A DNA stretch of 64,000 nt from Anagrus nilaparvatae (taxonomy: Eukaryota > Arthropoda > Insecta > Hymenoptera > Mymaridae): contig JAKSXM010000231.1 of NCBI GenBank assembly GCA_022575985.1, positions 1,986,501 to 2,050,500 of the forward strand. The letters run 5' to 3'. Each line of letters opens with the position of its first letter. Position 1 is the stretch's first letter. A model generated the notes under the pieces. That model did not search any database. It was not told the DNA's origin and saw only the letters and a list, made by a program, of their open reading frames with translations. Made by a program: the position numbers and the translations under genes. Shown piece by piece: positions 22,465-37,300 of this stretch.

Positions 22465-24333
22465 TCTCGTTAAATTTATTTAGCTTTATTTTTGCAAAGT
22501 ATAATTTTTGAAAATTAGAATTTTAGATATTTGTGTGTGGGTGAGCACACAAGCGTCAATTATATGTAAATGACAAAATCGAGAATTCTCCTATTTGCAG
22601 AAGAAGAAGAAAATTCGTAATGCGGTCTCTTGGAAAGAAAATTTTTCAAGGAAAAAATGTACTGTTTGCTCAGGTGAAGTAAGTGGAAGATGGATTCACT
22701 TTAGCGTTTTCTCAAGTAGTGCAGCTAATGTACGGTCAAATGGATTTTGAATTTGAAATATTTTATGCCTGCATTCCAGGAATACATTATTTTTTCTTAG
22801 TTCTAAAATTAGCAAAGGAAGAGACCACACAACCTTGACTCGAAGCTACTCTCTTCGTGTAGAATCTTGTAAACAAGTTGTATCAAATTCCAATAAAAAA
22901 AAAGAAAAATTATAGTATACGCAAAAATCATGAATGCAGAAATTGCACAAGCCGAGTAAGAATGACAGAAGATATTTTTATTTAAAATATTAAACAAGGA
23001 CGCAGTAAGAATTTGTATGTTATAAAAATGAGAGTATAATATCTTGAATAACCGGTTTTTTTCATTCAACCGCCATTTAAAAATATTCTCCAAGCATGAA
23101 TAAAAAAAAAGTCATCGTGTGTGTGTGTGAGTACGCTTGCGTAACTCTTTATAGAAAGTCAAAGGATGAGACTTTTTTATATTACACACGAACTTGACTC
23201 GGCTATTTAAGGCGATAATAATTATTATGGAATTTTTAAGATTCCAAACGTTAACGCAAAAATTTTTTTTTTTTTTTTATTAAATATTATGAAAAATTGT
23301 TTAAATATTTATTAAACTGAGATTATAGATTGCACGGTTTGTTTAAACAAACTTGTTTTATCTACACTAAATACGCATTTTTTATATTTTAGCTTGGGTC
23401 TGAAAAATTTGGTGAATTTTTAAAAAATTGGTGCCGAAACCCGGTAAAAGTATCAAAAATCAAACAGAAGAAAATCCTTTGTAAAAATAAGCCAAAGAAA
23501 GTGAATAAAGACTTCTTAGCCCCAAAAAACTAAAAAAACCAAAAAATTTCTAAATCAACATCCGGCCTAATATAAAATCGAGATAAAGACGATAATTAAT
23601 TCAACTTTATTTACTGTTATTAATTAAAAGCTAATAATAACAATAATTAAAATTTTTAACATGTTGTTTAAAAAAAGGCCATAAAATAATTTCTTAATAA
23701 AAAAAAATAAATAAAAACAAGAAACTGAGAGAGGTCAAGTACCTTTAAAATTTTCGAAATTGAGCAACGGTCCTCGTGTATGAAAAAAGAGAATGTAATG
23801 AATAAAATATTTAAAAATCCTATTGTCAATTGACTTTTTGTCAGTCCCACATAATTTTTTATTAAATTCGGCCTGCCCATATGAAGAAAATAATTATTGA
23901 ATAAGGTAGAGACTGGATGCAATAATAAAATAATAATAGACCAGCATTGGAATAAAAAAATGATTATCGCGAGTATGTAATTTAGGAGTTTTTTATAGAA
24001 TAATAAAAGAATTTTTCTCACATACTAAAAAAAGAGAAGAAAGGATGAGAGAGAAAGCTTTTAACCCTTAGACACGTTCTATGTAGAGCATTACGTACGT
24101 CCGTTAATTAAGTTAACGACTTTTTAAGTACCAGGCGGACGTAATCTGCCCACACATACGTGCGGAAATTTTCATAAAATATTAACGCACTCGACTTTTT
24201 AGAGATTCAATATTTTTTTTTTCTTTTATTTTCGTTATTTATTTTTTAAAAGAAAAATCACTAAATTAAAAACCAAAGGAAGTCCAAACCACAGCGAGAG
24301 TTTTTCTTTTCTAGATTTCCACTGCGACAGAGT

Positions 24334-24351
24334 GAGAGAGAGAGAGAGAGA
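24334..24351. repeat. (GA)n microsatellite
   Basis: A GA run of about nine units; similar tracts are at 26131-26149, 29055-29076 and 29278-29304 (the last mixed GA/GAAA). Confidence 0.9.
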
Positions 24352-27300
24352 AATTTGTTAAATTTAGGATGAATTTAAATGACCAACGAAGCCTTTGCAC
24401 AACCCGCCACTAATTGACTTTCGAGCAAATTTCATTTAAAAAAATAAAACGTATAAAATTACAAGTCGTAGTAGAAAAAAAAGATCAGTTAACAATCCCA
24501 CTAGAAAAAAAAGGCTTTTAATTAATTTTAACTTTAATTCTTTTTAATTTTTATTAATCCATGCGTACGTAAATTTAATAAAAAATATTCTTATCTTTTA
24601 ATTAAAAAAATATGAATAACTTCTTCTTTTGCCTTTTCAGTAATCGTTTAATTGAAATTATTATGATTTATATGAAAGTTCAATTTCTCGGGAGTTTCTG
24701 AGAAAATTTTTTTGTTTTGCTTAATTAAGAAATATCTCGTTGTAACTGAATTTTAAGTATCCGAAAGGACGAATTCATCGACGAGTGAGGCAAAAGTATT
24801 TCTATTAAAAATGATAAAAGTCCGTGAAATTCGTGTGAGAATGCGAGAGTTAAAAATTAATTGTAATCGAGAGAGTATCGCGTAAATCCAGCGGGGGTTA
24901 TAGAAAACCGCGAACTATGATAGAATATTGGATGCTGGCGTGAACCGTTGCTCCGTTGCTCACCTCGACATACCAACCGCACTCAGTCAGTCTGTTAACT
25001 GGAATGTTTCGATAGTTATTATTATTATTAGTTAGCGAGAGACAGAGGAATTTGAATTTTCCTTCTCTTCTGAGTATTTCGAAATTTCATAGTTTTGCAA
25101 ATCGTTGATGCACTCGTAATTGGAATTATATTAAATGATGCCGGGAGAATTATACGCTCCGATGTATTTAACAAGGCGCGCGTTATAAATGAATGATCTC
25201 GCGTATTATAATAAATTGTCAGGATAATGTTATCAGGCAAAATTTTATTACACGCGTCTTCTAACTGGAATCTTGTTAATGAATCGGTTAGGAGCAGAGT
25301 GGGGGCGGAGAGGATAAGTGAATGGATTGCATTTTTATGAAAGAGAAAGGAAAGAAAATTTTTACACTCGTGTATAATATGTAGGTGCCTCTGTCTGCCT
25401 CGGGAAAACGGAAATAACCGCATCGATGAAATTTTATCCGAAAACTGTGATTTACGTCCAAAAGTAACAGCTTTAAATTTTTAAGTCGTCATACACAGCG
25501 TCGATTTGCAAAAAATTTTGATTGGGAAAAAAAAAAGTTTTAATGAATCAAGCAATAAAGCACAAATTAATCGTATCGAATATTTTGCTGGATAAAAAAT
25601 TCACTGATTTTATTTACATATATTTTTTTATAAATTTATTCATATATACAAAATTTTTTTTCGAGGGGTGTGTACAGAAAAGAGAGAAAATTTGTCAGAA
25701 AATAAAATAAAAAAAAATTTTTTTTTCATTTATTTCCTTTTTTTTATTATCTATGTTTTTTAAATTTCCCGCTTAAAAAAAAAAAATAAATTATCCCGAG
25801 GATTTTTTTCTGTTTATAACCGAGCGAAAAAAGGCATCTATATTACTTTTTAAAATATTAGACAATTGAACAAAAATTTTTCCCTAACTTAATATAAAAA
25901 AGTTGGTACTTTTTGTGTGTAAAATATGCGAGTTAAAAAAAAAGATTTAAAAAGTTTTTCGCATAAATTCGGGTGCATAAACGCGTAATTTAAACATCCT
26001 GTTAATAATTTTCTGATAGACACAAGCGGAAACGAATGTAATGTCAAATAATAATTATATCATATAAAAAGCCTACGGATTTTTCTTCATCCTACATGTA
26101 GAATTGCAAAATGTTCGTTTCCGCTAGCAGAAGAGAGAGAGAGAGAGAGGCTGATCTGTTAAAGCTTACATAACACACATCTGTTTGTAATTAATTGTTG
26201 TGTTTACGTTTTAAAGAATATGTAACATCTTGATTATCTTTGACGATGAAGGATACGATTCAAACTTTAATTATCAGCAGAAAAATGACGTAATGCGATA
26301 AATAAATCTATTTTTCTCAATTAATTCCCATTCTTGTCCCTCGCACATTGCATTCTTCCCACGTACTTTTTTTTTTATTTCTTTCTCAGCAGGATCGGCC
26401 GAAAGCACGTGTCTCTCCCTATTTACACAGAACCCCCCTTACACTGCAATTTATGTATTGAAAGGATCTTATCTTCCCTTTAGCATATAAATCGAAAAAA
26501 TTCAGGGAACGAATTTTAATATCAAAATTATTAACATCTTTTCGAGTTATTAAAAGCTCTTTTGCGATGTCTTTTGTCTCTGCGAACTGCAAAAGGAGAT
26601 AAAACAAAAATACGATACGCTATCAATTGTTTCGCGTATCAAATTCGTTTTATCTTCCTCAGACAAGGCTTAATTTTTCAAAAATATTATTTTTTAACGA
26701 AATTGCGCACTACGTTACGTTGTTGCTTATTCGTTTTTCAAGGATATGAGTCAAAATTTTGGTGAAAAAATATAAATCTTCAAGGATTATTATTTCGTAC
26801 TCTTAATTATTCTGTAATTTAAAAGAACTGACTCATATTCGTGGGACAGCGAGGCATTATGACTTCACTTGAGCGTAATTGCATAAATATTTTTTTCTCA
26901 CAATATATTCAGAGGACGTAATTGATTCGCCATTACTTGCTCAATTATTCGATCGAACAGTAATTATTTAATTTTTTTAATTCTACGACAAACATTCGAG
27001 GACACTTGTAAATTTAAAAATCTTATTATTATTTATGAAATTTTTGCGAGCCAGACAATGTTTGATCGTAAATAAAATCCAGGCGAAAGCGAAGAAAAAT
27101 AAATTATCGTACCCAAGTGTCCTTAACATAATTACAATATTTTTCTCTGCTCTTAATTTACCTAAGGAAAAAATAACAAGTCAAAAAAATCTTTTGGGAT
27201 TTAGAAAGAATAATTTTTATTTATAGACGTTTTAAATCGTCTCTCGGAAATTTTTAATAAAGCTAAAGTCTGCCGGGCTCGGTCGTAATATTCCCTTCAA

Positions 27301-30300
27301 ATATTTGCATTCATCAGAATTGAAAAAAAATGTCCATTTTGGTAATGAAAAAAAAATAGTCGACCTTCAAGAATCCGAGTAAATAATCCTGAAATTGCTT
27401 TTTCTTTTATATTCCAGAGTTGGAGAAAGAAAGTTTTTATTGTCTGAGCGAAAAATCAGTCAATTAAAAAATTCTCGACATACGAAAATTGTTTGCACTA
27501 GAGAGCAAAGTACACATATTTAAAAAAATAAGTGTATAATAATCACTTAGGAAAAAAAAGCTCTCTTAAATCCTCATGCATAAAAAAAAGAGCTTCTTAT
27601 GAGTTTTAATATTTTCTCTCTCCCTCTTTTTTCGTATACAAGAGGCAAAGAAGAGAAGAAGAAAAAACGGTTTAAACAAGGCCCTCTTAAACTTCCTTCC
27701 TTCTTGCTCTCTCGCTCGTCTACTTGTTGTGTATTATGCATAAAGCTTTAAATTATACGATCAAAAACAATATATATTTTGAGAAAACATGCTTTAAGAT
27801 CAAAAAGCTTTTAATCTCTCTATTAAGCATGTCATTTTTAAAGCTTTAATCAGCTGATTTTCTCCCTATTTTTTTTCGAATATTTTGAATTATCGTTAAC
27901 AAAAGAGCGAGTTGTTTAAATAAAAACGTTTTTTCTGAACTTATATAAAACACAAAGCGGAAAGCCTTGAAAGACAAGACAAGCATTTATTTCCTTTTTG
28001 CGATGATAAATACATATTTTTAGTTAAATAATTCCGACATCGACGACAATTACGAAAAAGCAGAAAAATGATTTTTTTTTATAACGCAATTAATAAGACA
28101 TCCGGTAAAATAGCTTAGAACAGAGTTCTCCTTGTCTAACAAAATGCATATTGATGAAAGAAAGCATTGATAAAATTATCGGGTACTCGAATCTTGACAA
28201 TGTCAGTGTCGCTGAAAAAAGAGCTTAAATACGAAACACGTAATCTTAGATAACTTCCTTTCGAGTTTGCATGTAAGCTCGATGATTCGAGAGTATTTTA
28301 CTCGAGAGTCTATTATGTCAATATTTGCATTAACGTTTTTGCTTTATTGGCTTGTTCGCTAATTTTCGGTTTTATTTATAAAAACTTACGTTAGCCGGAA
28401 AATTTTTTTCGGTTCGGTCTCTTACCTGCAACAGAAACAAGTAAAAAAGTTAATTACTACATGTTTAAAATAAGAAAAATACTTATTAATAAATTACAGA
28501 GTAGGGTGCTTCCGGTCACCGAGCAGAATATTTCTGCGAGATTCATTTACTTATAGTCAGAGACAGAGTCAAAGTATAATAAAGAGAAGAAAATTAAAAT
28601 TGAAGTTAAATAGAGTCGTGTAATAAAAATCGATAAAAAAAGCAGCTTTTGTAAATACGGCAACGTTGGAAAAGCAACTTGACCCTGTTACCGTGATTTC
28701 CCCTATACGTTATTTTATTCACCCCCATGTTAGTAGTATAAACAACGTTTCTATGATGTATTGGTATAAGTGACCCGGATTTTTAATATTTTCTATGGAT
28801 TTTTTCAACCCCCACGTCTATTAAGCCGGATTAGTTACTTTCATATATCATGCTCCGTACCGCATTATTTCCGTTTTGCGAGAAAGGATTGCGATCGATT
28901 CGGAATTTATATTATTTTAGGCAGATGTGCGTTATATTTGTTTAGGAAACAGTTGTTCGTTACAATGGCTAGGGAAATTCTACGATTTTACTCTATTCTA
29001 AGCTAATTTTTAAAAAATTGCTCATATATTAAATTTTCTCGATTAAATCATTATAGAGAGAGTGAGAGAGAGAGAGGAAAAACAGGTAATGTAATAAAAG
29101 TTTGTTTTTTATAGGTCAATGAATTAAAAATCGATAACTTTCTTATATAAGTGTATTTGAAATCACAATTTTTTTATTTGCTGCTGGCTCGAGAGAAAAT
29201 TCTGGATGAAGAATTGTTATCGTTGAGGTAAATAATCCAATCCCATTCGTTTAAAGATGTAGGTAGTATAGAAAAACAGAGAGAGAAAGAGAGAAAGAGA
29301 GAGATGTTGTATACCTACTCGACGTAATAAATTTCGTTTTTATCGAAGCGACCCCATTGCTTTGCTATAATATCGTAGTTTTAAAAGCTAAAAATCCTTT
29401 CAAGTTTTTAAAAATTATGAAAATCAGACAATTGTCAAAACGGAAATTGTTTACGAAGCCGGAAATTTACTTCCTATTTAATATTATATAAATAAATTGT
29501 TTAACAATTCCTTTCGTGTATTTATTTTGGCTATTAATCAATAGCTTGGTTTTTTAACAAAAAAATTATTTTTAACTTTGCGTGACTAAATTTTTGACGT
29601 CAAACGTGTGTGTTTGTAAATTCCAATGGTAACGTTAAATTATTTAAACTGATAACAGAGTTGGCTGCGATAAGAAATAAAGGACAAAGGGTGTTTATAC
29701 TCTCATTAATCAATGGCACAGATCTCCATCTGGTGTCACGGAAAACCGAGCTTTTCCAGAGTAAAATTCTAGAAAATCTCACTCTCATTTAATTATTAGT
29801 TTATCAAATTATCATTTTTTCTAGTCTAGACCATTTTTTTAAAATACGCGACCTGTGACGTCGATTTAAATAAAAACTGGGTTATTTTATTTATAATTTA
29901 ATTGTCAACTTTCTATATTTGGAGTAAAAAAATATGATCTAGTTTAATAATTTTATTTTAAGAATAAAGCTCGTTTTATCAAATTCTGAGTCTATAAAAA
30001 AAAACTCGTTTTTATTGATTAAAGATTCTTTTTTACCTTATTTAATAGTTGTCTTGTACATAAAATAATTATTCGTTGATGAGATATTTTTAGGCCATTG
30101 ACTCGTAATAAATAATCGGATCAGCTATGATATCGTGTCAATTAAAAAAATATTAAAAAAGATGTTTCTTCACATTCTGGAAAGTTTATAAATAATTCAA
30201 TTTTTTTTAAAATGCTTCGCTCTACTGTAATTCGATATAATAACAAACTCAGCTCAATTTATAACTCGAGTATTTTTTATGGCTTGCGAAACATTTAAGG

Positions 30301-30458
30301 AATTTTAAAACATTGTAATTTGATGAATAAATAAATTTAATAATTTAAAGAAGATTTTGTATCTTTGAATCTTTTTGTATTTTTACTATTGTTAAACAAA
30401 TTATGAAGAAAAATATTTGGGTGGATGTAGAAAGTATGGAATAATCAATGAATAATAA

Positions 30459-30817
30459 GGGATTACTAATTACTTCAGGGGTATGGTCTTAGCTATTAAT
30501 ACACAGACATCAAAATATGTTTTAATAGAACCAAAGAAGAAAAAAGCTTTTTTCTGAACTTAGAAACTATTTCTTTACACAAAAATTTGGAACTATTGCA
30601 CCTGTTTATTTTGACACTAAAAAATGTCAAAAAATTAACCAATATGGTAGTTAGTTTATTGAACTTGAAAGAACTTTATTTGTGAAGTTCTTACGACATT
30701 GATAATTAATTTTTTAAAATAATAAATGATGCGAAAATTAATCGTGGTGATAAAACTTTTTCAAAAATATTTATTGATAAAAATAATAGAAGTTGTCATT
30801 TAATAAGGCTTGAATGA
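30459..30817 (+). pseudogene. Possible decayed coding remnant
   Basis: Two protein-like plus-strand pieces lie in this AT-rich block. One around 30462-30556 reads ITNYFRGMVLAINTQTSKYV before a stop. One around 30711-30817 reads FFKIINDAKINRGDKTFSKI and ends at a TGA. Stops separate them and the frames differ. I do not recognise the source. In DNA this AT-rich such stretches can arise by chance. Confidence 0.2.
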
Positions 30818-33675
30818 GTTTTCAAAAGCCCAAAATCAAAAATAAGAAAATTTTAAATATTAAAAATATTTTTCTATATTTTTTTATCATTTTTTCCACT
30901 ATTTATATTTTAATTTGGTAAACAAGTTTTTCTTTATCACAAAAGATAGGAATATAAGTTTTAAAGAGAAGTCGAAGAGAGCCAAGTTTTCAACTATAAA
31001 AACAAAAACTAGCAAAAGTTATAGTTGAGATCTTGGGTGCAAAAAGATCCTCGTAGAATTAAATTATATAAGTGGAAGAAGGCGCCACGGAGTCCGTTAT
31101 GGATTAGACGAAACCTAATTCATAAAATTTGTTTTTTTTAAACCTTGTCAGCTAAAATAATTTTTTTTTATTATGCTAAGTCATCCTGCTTTTATATAAA
31201 TTTCGCGGTGGTATCTAATTTCCCATGAACAGAGACTCTCGAGTTTCAACGAAAATTAATCGCCAAACGCGTTAACAAGAAAATTTCATTATCTCAGCAA
31301 ATTCCCTGCGATGTAAAAAAAGGAGAAAAATTTCTATAGATAAGAAGACTCGAAACATCTTTCTTCCTCGGTTGGTGACGCCTCATAAATCTTTAGCTAT
31401 TTTTACTGAAATTCAAATATCCCAATTATATGGTCAATCGATTACGTAACCCTCGGCTCTGAATTAGGTCAATGGGGTTTATGATTTTCGAATTAGCCCG
31501 TAATTACAATTAAAATTGTCTTATTAACCTACACACACGAGGATTTAATAACCATTTTACGATGTATTGAAAATTTAATAAGGAAAAAAATTTAAATTTA
31601 TAGATAATCGGATAATCTAAAATATTCATCTGCATTTAAAAGAGATTTAAAAACTTTTCCTCCTTTCCTATTAATATTTCATATTATAATCTTTTCTATA
31701 CGGCTCGTTTCGAGAAAAATGTCGAATTACTTTTTTTTTTTGATGCTCTATTAAATTTTTAATAACTTTTCTGTCTTTTTGAAAAATTTCATTTCGTTAA
31801 TCAAAAAATTATGTTACACGGAATGTTTGCCGCAAAAGTTGACCGCAGCTCTTGAATGTTTGACACTCTGGAATTGTATATTGCGAATAATAATTTTAAC
31901 ACCAAAAGTCACGCTGATTCTCAAACTACAGTATGCTGACTTTGACAACACAAGGGATAAATAAATAGTCCCGATATTATTAAAAAAACTCGATGAGTTT
32001 ATAAAGTAATAAAAAGTGAAATTTCCAAAGCACAATTAGCCATGAATATTAAACGCCGAGAACTGAGATTTAAAAATAGTAAAAATTTCGCACGTGTTTA
32101 TAGCCAATCTTTCCTCTCCCGATAAACTAAAAAATATTTTTAAAATACTTGGAAAGATAAAAAAAGAAGCATGTCAATCAATACCCAGCGGATATCTTAA
32201 TATAAATTTCACCGGCTAAATTTAAATGATGTAAAAATAAAGTTTATTGTTAGTTTATCTAATTCAGAATCGATTAATTCATAAGGAGTTATTACGGTAT
32301 GTTACAACGGACTTCCGGTTAACTTCCTTCCTCCCTGAACGTATGTAACAATGATCACAGAAGAAGCAGAAAAAAAATATTAATTTTATAATTGGAATAA
32401 AAAAAAGCTCTGTCGATATCCGAGGAAAACTAGGTTAGGGAAGACACGAGTTAGAGTTTAAAAAACAATATAAGGAGATTGAGTAGATCCGTTTTAGAAA
32501 AATATAAAATTGATACAATTGAAACGAAAGCCAGGAAATTATTAGTTCCTTCCTATTATTATTTTTCTTTAATAATTTTTTTTACAAACTTAATGATATA
32601 GAATCAATATGTGTTTCCTGCATGAAGATACTTTTTGTCGTTTTTTGCAAAAAAGGCTTTTGCTTTATTATTACTGCGATTTTTCATTTAGAGATCCTCT
32701 TCTTTATCGATAATTATACTATTTTTTATTTCTATGTATTCAAACACACACACATGGATAGTAGAAAAATTTTATTTATAAATCAGTTTTTATTTAATTA
32801 AATTTTGGATTTTATAGGTCGAGCCTCTAATTACCGAGAAGCTCTTTTATGGCCTATAAATACTCCAAGTCAAATTGAATTACGCTAAGTCTAAGTCTTC
32901 GACTTAAGGATATTAAATTTATACTTGGACTTTCTTTGATATACCAACTAAGCGTCTTTTGCTTCGGCAACAAGTAAGTAAGCTATAAATTTTTAATTAA
33001 CAATTTGGTGCTTTTTATTTAATTAAGCGGAATTTTCCATAACAGCCAAATTTACCTTGTAATACTTTTGATTCAACCAAATTAGGTCTTAAATTATCCA
33101 ATTGATCAGGTTTTTTACTATCATTGACGATTCCCAGTGATTAATTAAATAAAGCTTAATTAACATATCCGATAGGTTTAAAATAAAAATTTTCGTCATT
33201 TTTGTTCGATCGCAACTGCATAGCAAAAACTAAATAAATAATTAAATATTTTATTTAAAAAGTAAATTTCTATAAAATTAGTATTGTATTTTAAATGTTT
33301 TGCGTTAAATTTCTATAAAATTTTCTCTATTTATCTGTTAAATATGCAGGTTCCATGCTGCATGTAATCAACGTTAATTGATGCCGGTCATTTTTGCTAA
33401 AATTACGCTATAAATTAAGGTTAATTTTAAAAGCAGACTAACAAGTATAAACCTCGGTAAAAATTAAAAAAAACCAAATTTTAATTGCTATATTTTTTAT
33501 TTTAAAATTATGCGTCATTTGTAAATTAAAACAGCAAAAACGTATTATAGTATCTTTCACGCTACGATAAAATCGTGGGAGTTTTAAAAAATAAAAATCT
33601 ATAGAAATAAGTGTATATACGTGTAGCTCGTTCTATTAGAGTGAATATGCAACACCACGCAGGAAGTTAACATCA

Positions 33676-33744
33676 CTTCCGGAAGCAATTAAATGGCGCG
33701 CCAATCTACGAGTTTTAAAAGCTAGGTCGCTAGGTTGCTAGGTT
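33676..33744. promoter_or_regulatory. Promoter-like cluster of short palindromes and an octamer triplet
   Basis: Contains the 10 bp palindrome CTTCCGGAAG (33676-33685, an ETS-type core on both strands), the palindrome GGCGCGCC (33695-33702), and three head-to-tail copies of GCTAGGTY at 33721-33744. This is unusually structured for the surrounding AT-rich sequence. No adjacent coding exon is visible, so a promoter or enhancer role is only a suggestion. Confidence 0.3.
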
Positions 33745-34338
33745 TATATTAGATTAGAAAATTTAACTTACATAAATTTACTTTTTTTCAAAACTCTTCC
33801 AACTTTTTACTGGACAACATTGTGCACGAAAAACTTTTTTTATAAAACTTGTAAAAAATGTATTTTCACGTTCTTAAAAATGCATGTATGGAAATCGTAC
33901 ACGAAAAACTGACAAAGACACTTTTCATACTTTTCCATGTCAAGTACAAAATATGAAAAAGTTTTTTAAACTTTTATTATTATTTTTCAGTCCAAAAAAG
34001 AGGTACACACGCAGCTCGTGTTCACGTCAAATACAATTTTACGGATGTGTGTGCTGCCTGCCTTTTTTTTTGGCATATACAAGCTAAATTTGGCAACAGT
34101 GTTATCTCGTCTAGTCTGCAGGCTCGTACATAAATAACACGTTATTAGCGCGTTGACATTTGTGCCGACCGCAGAAACGAATGGTAATCAGGAAATAAAG
34201 AAATTGCAATAATTATTAAAGACTTTGGCTCGTTCAAAAAGTTATATTCCCTGAGCATTTCTGATTTATCTCGAGAGCAGGGAAGAATAATGAAGGTGAT
34301 CTATCCCCAAAGGAATAGACTCCTGCCAAAAAACAGAG

Positions 34339-34359
34339 CGAGAGAGAGAGAGAGAGAGC
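34339..34359. repeat. (GA)n microsatellite
   Basis: A run of about ten GA/AG units. Confidence 0.9.
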
Positions 34360-37300
34360 TGCGCGTAACATTATCGATGATGCACCGTCAGTTGTGGTAT
34401 ATTGCAAACACCTGTTGTAAAAAGGGGGAAAAGAATCCACCTGCTTCGTTTTTTTAGGATACACAACCCTCGAAAAAAGAAAAAAAGAAGCGAAGAAAAT
34501 GTTATACAATATTCGAGAATTTCTATTGTCTACTTTATATATATAAAACAAAGTTGGTGCACTTTTGTTCTCTCAGCGCCCTTGTCACACGCTCGAGTAA
34601 ACATACGACCTTAATGCTATTACGTGAAATGTGAATTTACTTAAATATTATATAGTTTGTTGTTGTTCTTGTTCGTGTATAGGAAAGGAAAATTTTATGA
34701 TGTAGGAGAGCTTGTTAAAATTTTATATACACACGGAGGAGGTATTTATTAATTAATTACGTGTATGCATGGATAAATATTTGTGTTCTATACATAATTT
34801 AATAAACTTTTTGATGAAATCGATATATTTACTCTGGTACGAAAACTTTTTCGCAGGATGATGACCCCCGAACACCACTAAATTCCTAATGCGGCTCATC
34901 CGATTAAAACCGACTTTACGATCTTAAGACACCCACACAGCAGAAACTAACGTGACAAGCGTCTGCTATTATTCTTACTTTTATTATTATTCTTATTCTT
35001 ATACACTTTTTCCTCTTAATCCCCCATGTAGTACAACAACAACGTGTATTCTCTCTGTTTCCTCGACGTGCGTATCTAAATGAGCTTTTTTTTGTTCTGG
35101 CTCTTGTTTGATTCAATTTTAGCGGTGAAAATTTTAAGCTATAATTAAATTCCTTTACTCGAAAATCCTATTAATACAAGCAACTCCTTCGAATGGTCTT
35201 CCAACTCGTCGCTTCTGATTGCAAATGCACTTTCTAGTACCCCAAGAAAAAGAAAATTTATTTAACTGAGGATTCCAGAAACTGCTTAATTATCAGGCTA
35301 AGAGCTTTATTCGCGCGCGTTATAAATTTAATTAAATTTCTAAAAAATCCAGAAGATTTGTGGCCCGCGTTACACAGCCAAGTTTGAATGTAGAACAAAC
35401 TTTCTGCCCACGGTTCCGAAAGAAACTTTCCAGACAACTTTTTAAATCCGATCTTATCTAAAAAGCAAAATTTTAGTTTGACATGGTTAATAAACAAAGT
35501 TTTTCGAGATGAAGAGTCGGTCTAATATAGCGATCGCTTGAATTTTTTAGCATTTCAAAGCAAAGGGGACACGATCAGAAGAGAGTGTATAAGTACATAC
35601 ACGGAGGAGGTAAAAGCTTGTTGTTATATATAACAAGTATTTCAAACGTGTCTCGAAAGTTTAAGCAGCTAAACTTGTTCATATAAACATTGTTTGAAAA
35701 TTTTAACCTCTTTGATACACCAAGCAGTAATTACCTTTTTATTTTTTACAAGTGTTCGTTAAATATTTAAGAATTATTCAAATTCAAATTAATTATTTAA
35801 CGAAAAATTCAACTCTTTATTTATTTAAGCATGGAGAAAGAAATTTTCTCATATAAAAATGTGCTTTTATTAGATAAAACGAAAGTTGTGGATTTTTTTT
35901 ATACCCTTGAGAGAATTTTTCTCTATATAAATTTCAATCCACTTTAGCGAGATCTAAATTTTATAGGACGTTTTTTTCTTCTTTTATGACCTAAATCAAA
36001 TTGAAAAATTTAATCATAATTGAAGAAAATATATTATTGACAAGTTAAAATCGATAAAAATTTATCAACCGTGCATTAGGTTGATTGTCACGTTTTTATT
36101 TACAATTTTACAGACTGAAACGAGGCAATTAGCCAAACGATTATTGCCCGCTCGCAATTAGTGGGACAAATCGATTTAGTCTCTTTATCTACACTCGCAC
36201 GAAGGAAGTGTAAGAGTCGCGGAAAAAGCTATTCTTTTGCCAAAGCTTAATTACTCTCGATTGTCTTTCTCTCTTTCTCCTGCACTCTTTCAGTTAGAAA
36301 AAAAAAACGTATAAAATACATTTACGCACTTCGAATCCCTAATTACGACCCTTTGTTCAAATTATATAGACTCGCACACAAAAGGTCCTGCTAGTGTGTG
36401 AGATCTGAATGAATATAAATTCAACAAATAATTTATCTATATTAGTAACTCCAGTCTATTCAGAATTAAAAAAATATTTAAACTCGCTGCGATAATTAAA
36501 AATTTTTATTTCACTCGATATGGAGTAATTAACGTCCCCGAGGAGTTCAGTAATCCGAAATGACTTAATTCGTAATAAAAAAATGTTTGAAAATCTGAAA
36601 ATTTCTGAGTTTGATTTAAAACTAGTGCATTAAGCTAAAAACAGACGTAAAAACACATAAATTTACCCGAGGGAATCAAGATAACATATTCTAATTTTAT
36701 GGAATACGTACAGGAGCTTTAGTTTGTAAAATATACTTAAAAAAATAATTTCACTCTCTATCTCTCTCTCTGACGAAAAAAAGGTCAATATTATAAGCTA
36801 TTGTTATTTTTTAAAGCACTTAAATAATAATAATAACACGAGGGTTATCGTATGAATTATCGAATTTGCTCTCAGCTGCACGCTCTCTAAAAATTACGTT
36901 ATTTAAAAAATTTTCTAAATTGAGGTCAACGAGTATTCTGTGCAGTTAATTATTTTGCTCGAAAATCATAGAATCCTCTGTAAACAATCCAAAGACGTTT
37001 TCTATGCTTTTGATTAATTATTTAAATCGATATACTTACGTTTACTAAATTTTGGTAATCTTTCGAGCGAAACAAAGTTTGTACTAACCTGAAACAAAAA
37101 ATAGAGAAATCATAAGTACTACTGCATAGATTTTATTTTGAAATGCTAAATATGTTGAAAGGTTTCATTGTTAACTTAATGCAAATCGGCTTATTATATT
37201 TATTTCAACTAATATTACGTGAAAAGGGTATTTTATAGAAAATTTTAAATTTATGCTCTGCTTTCGGGAATACACGAGCTTTTTTTGATTCACTAGCTTG

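Larger units (their letters stand above)
15220..30400. other. Non-coding intron-like stretch
   Basis: About 15 kb in which I find no supportable gene. It contains microsatellites, notably (CT)10 at 16971-16990, (CA)n at 22448-22464 and (GA)n at 24334-24351, 26131-26149 and 29055-29076. Several longer frames (15439-15810, 18532-18909, 20916-21317, 23668-24021, 25028-25423) are rich in Phe, Lys, Asn and Ile from T/A runs and show no motif. It is probably luna intron sequence. Confidence 0.5.

Noticed and set aside
23668..24021. 117-codon minus-strand frame with many hydrophobic residues
   Set aside because: Looks membrane-like, but the hydrophobicity comes from ATT/TTA-rich repeats (AATAATAAAATAATAAT on the plus strand).
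25028..25423. 131-codon minus-strand frame
   Set aside because: One of the longest frames but without any domain motif, signal peptide or splice context. Composition is compatible with a chance open frame.
29600..29792. Two opposite ~60-codon frames over the same bases
   Set aside because: Both look mildly protein-like, but neither has a signal peptide, splice sites or a recognisable motif, and I cannot choose between them.
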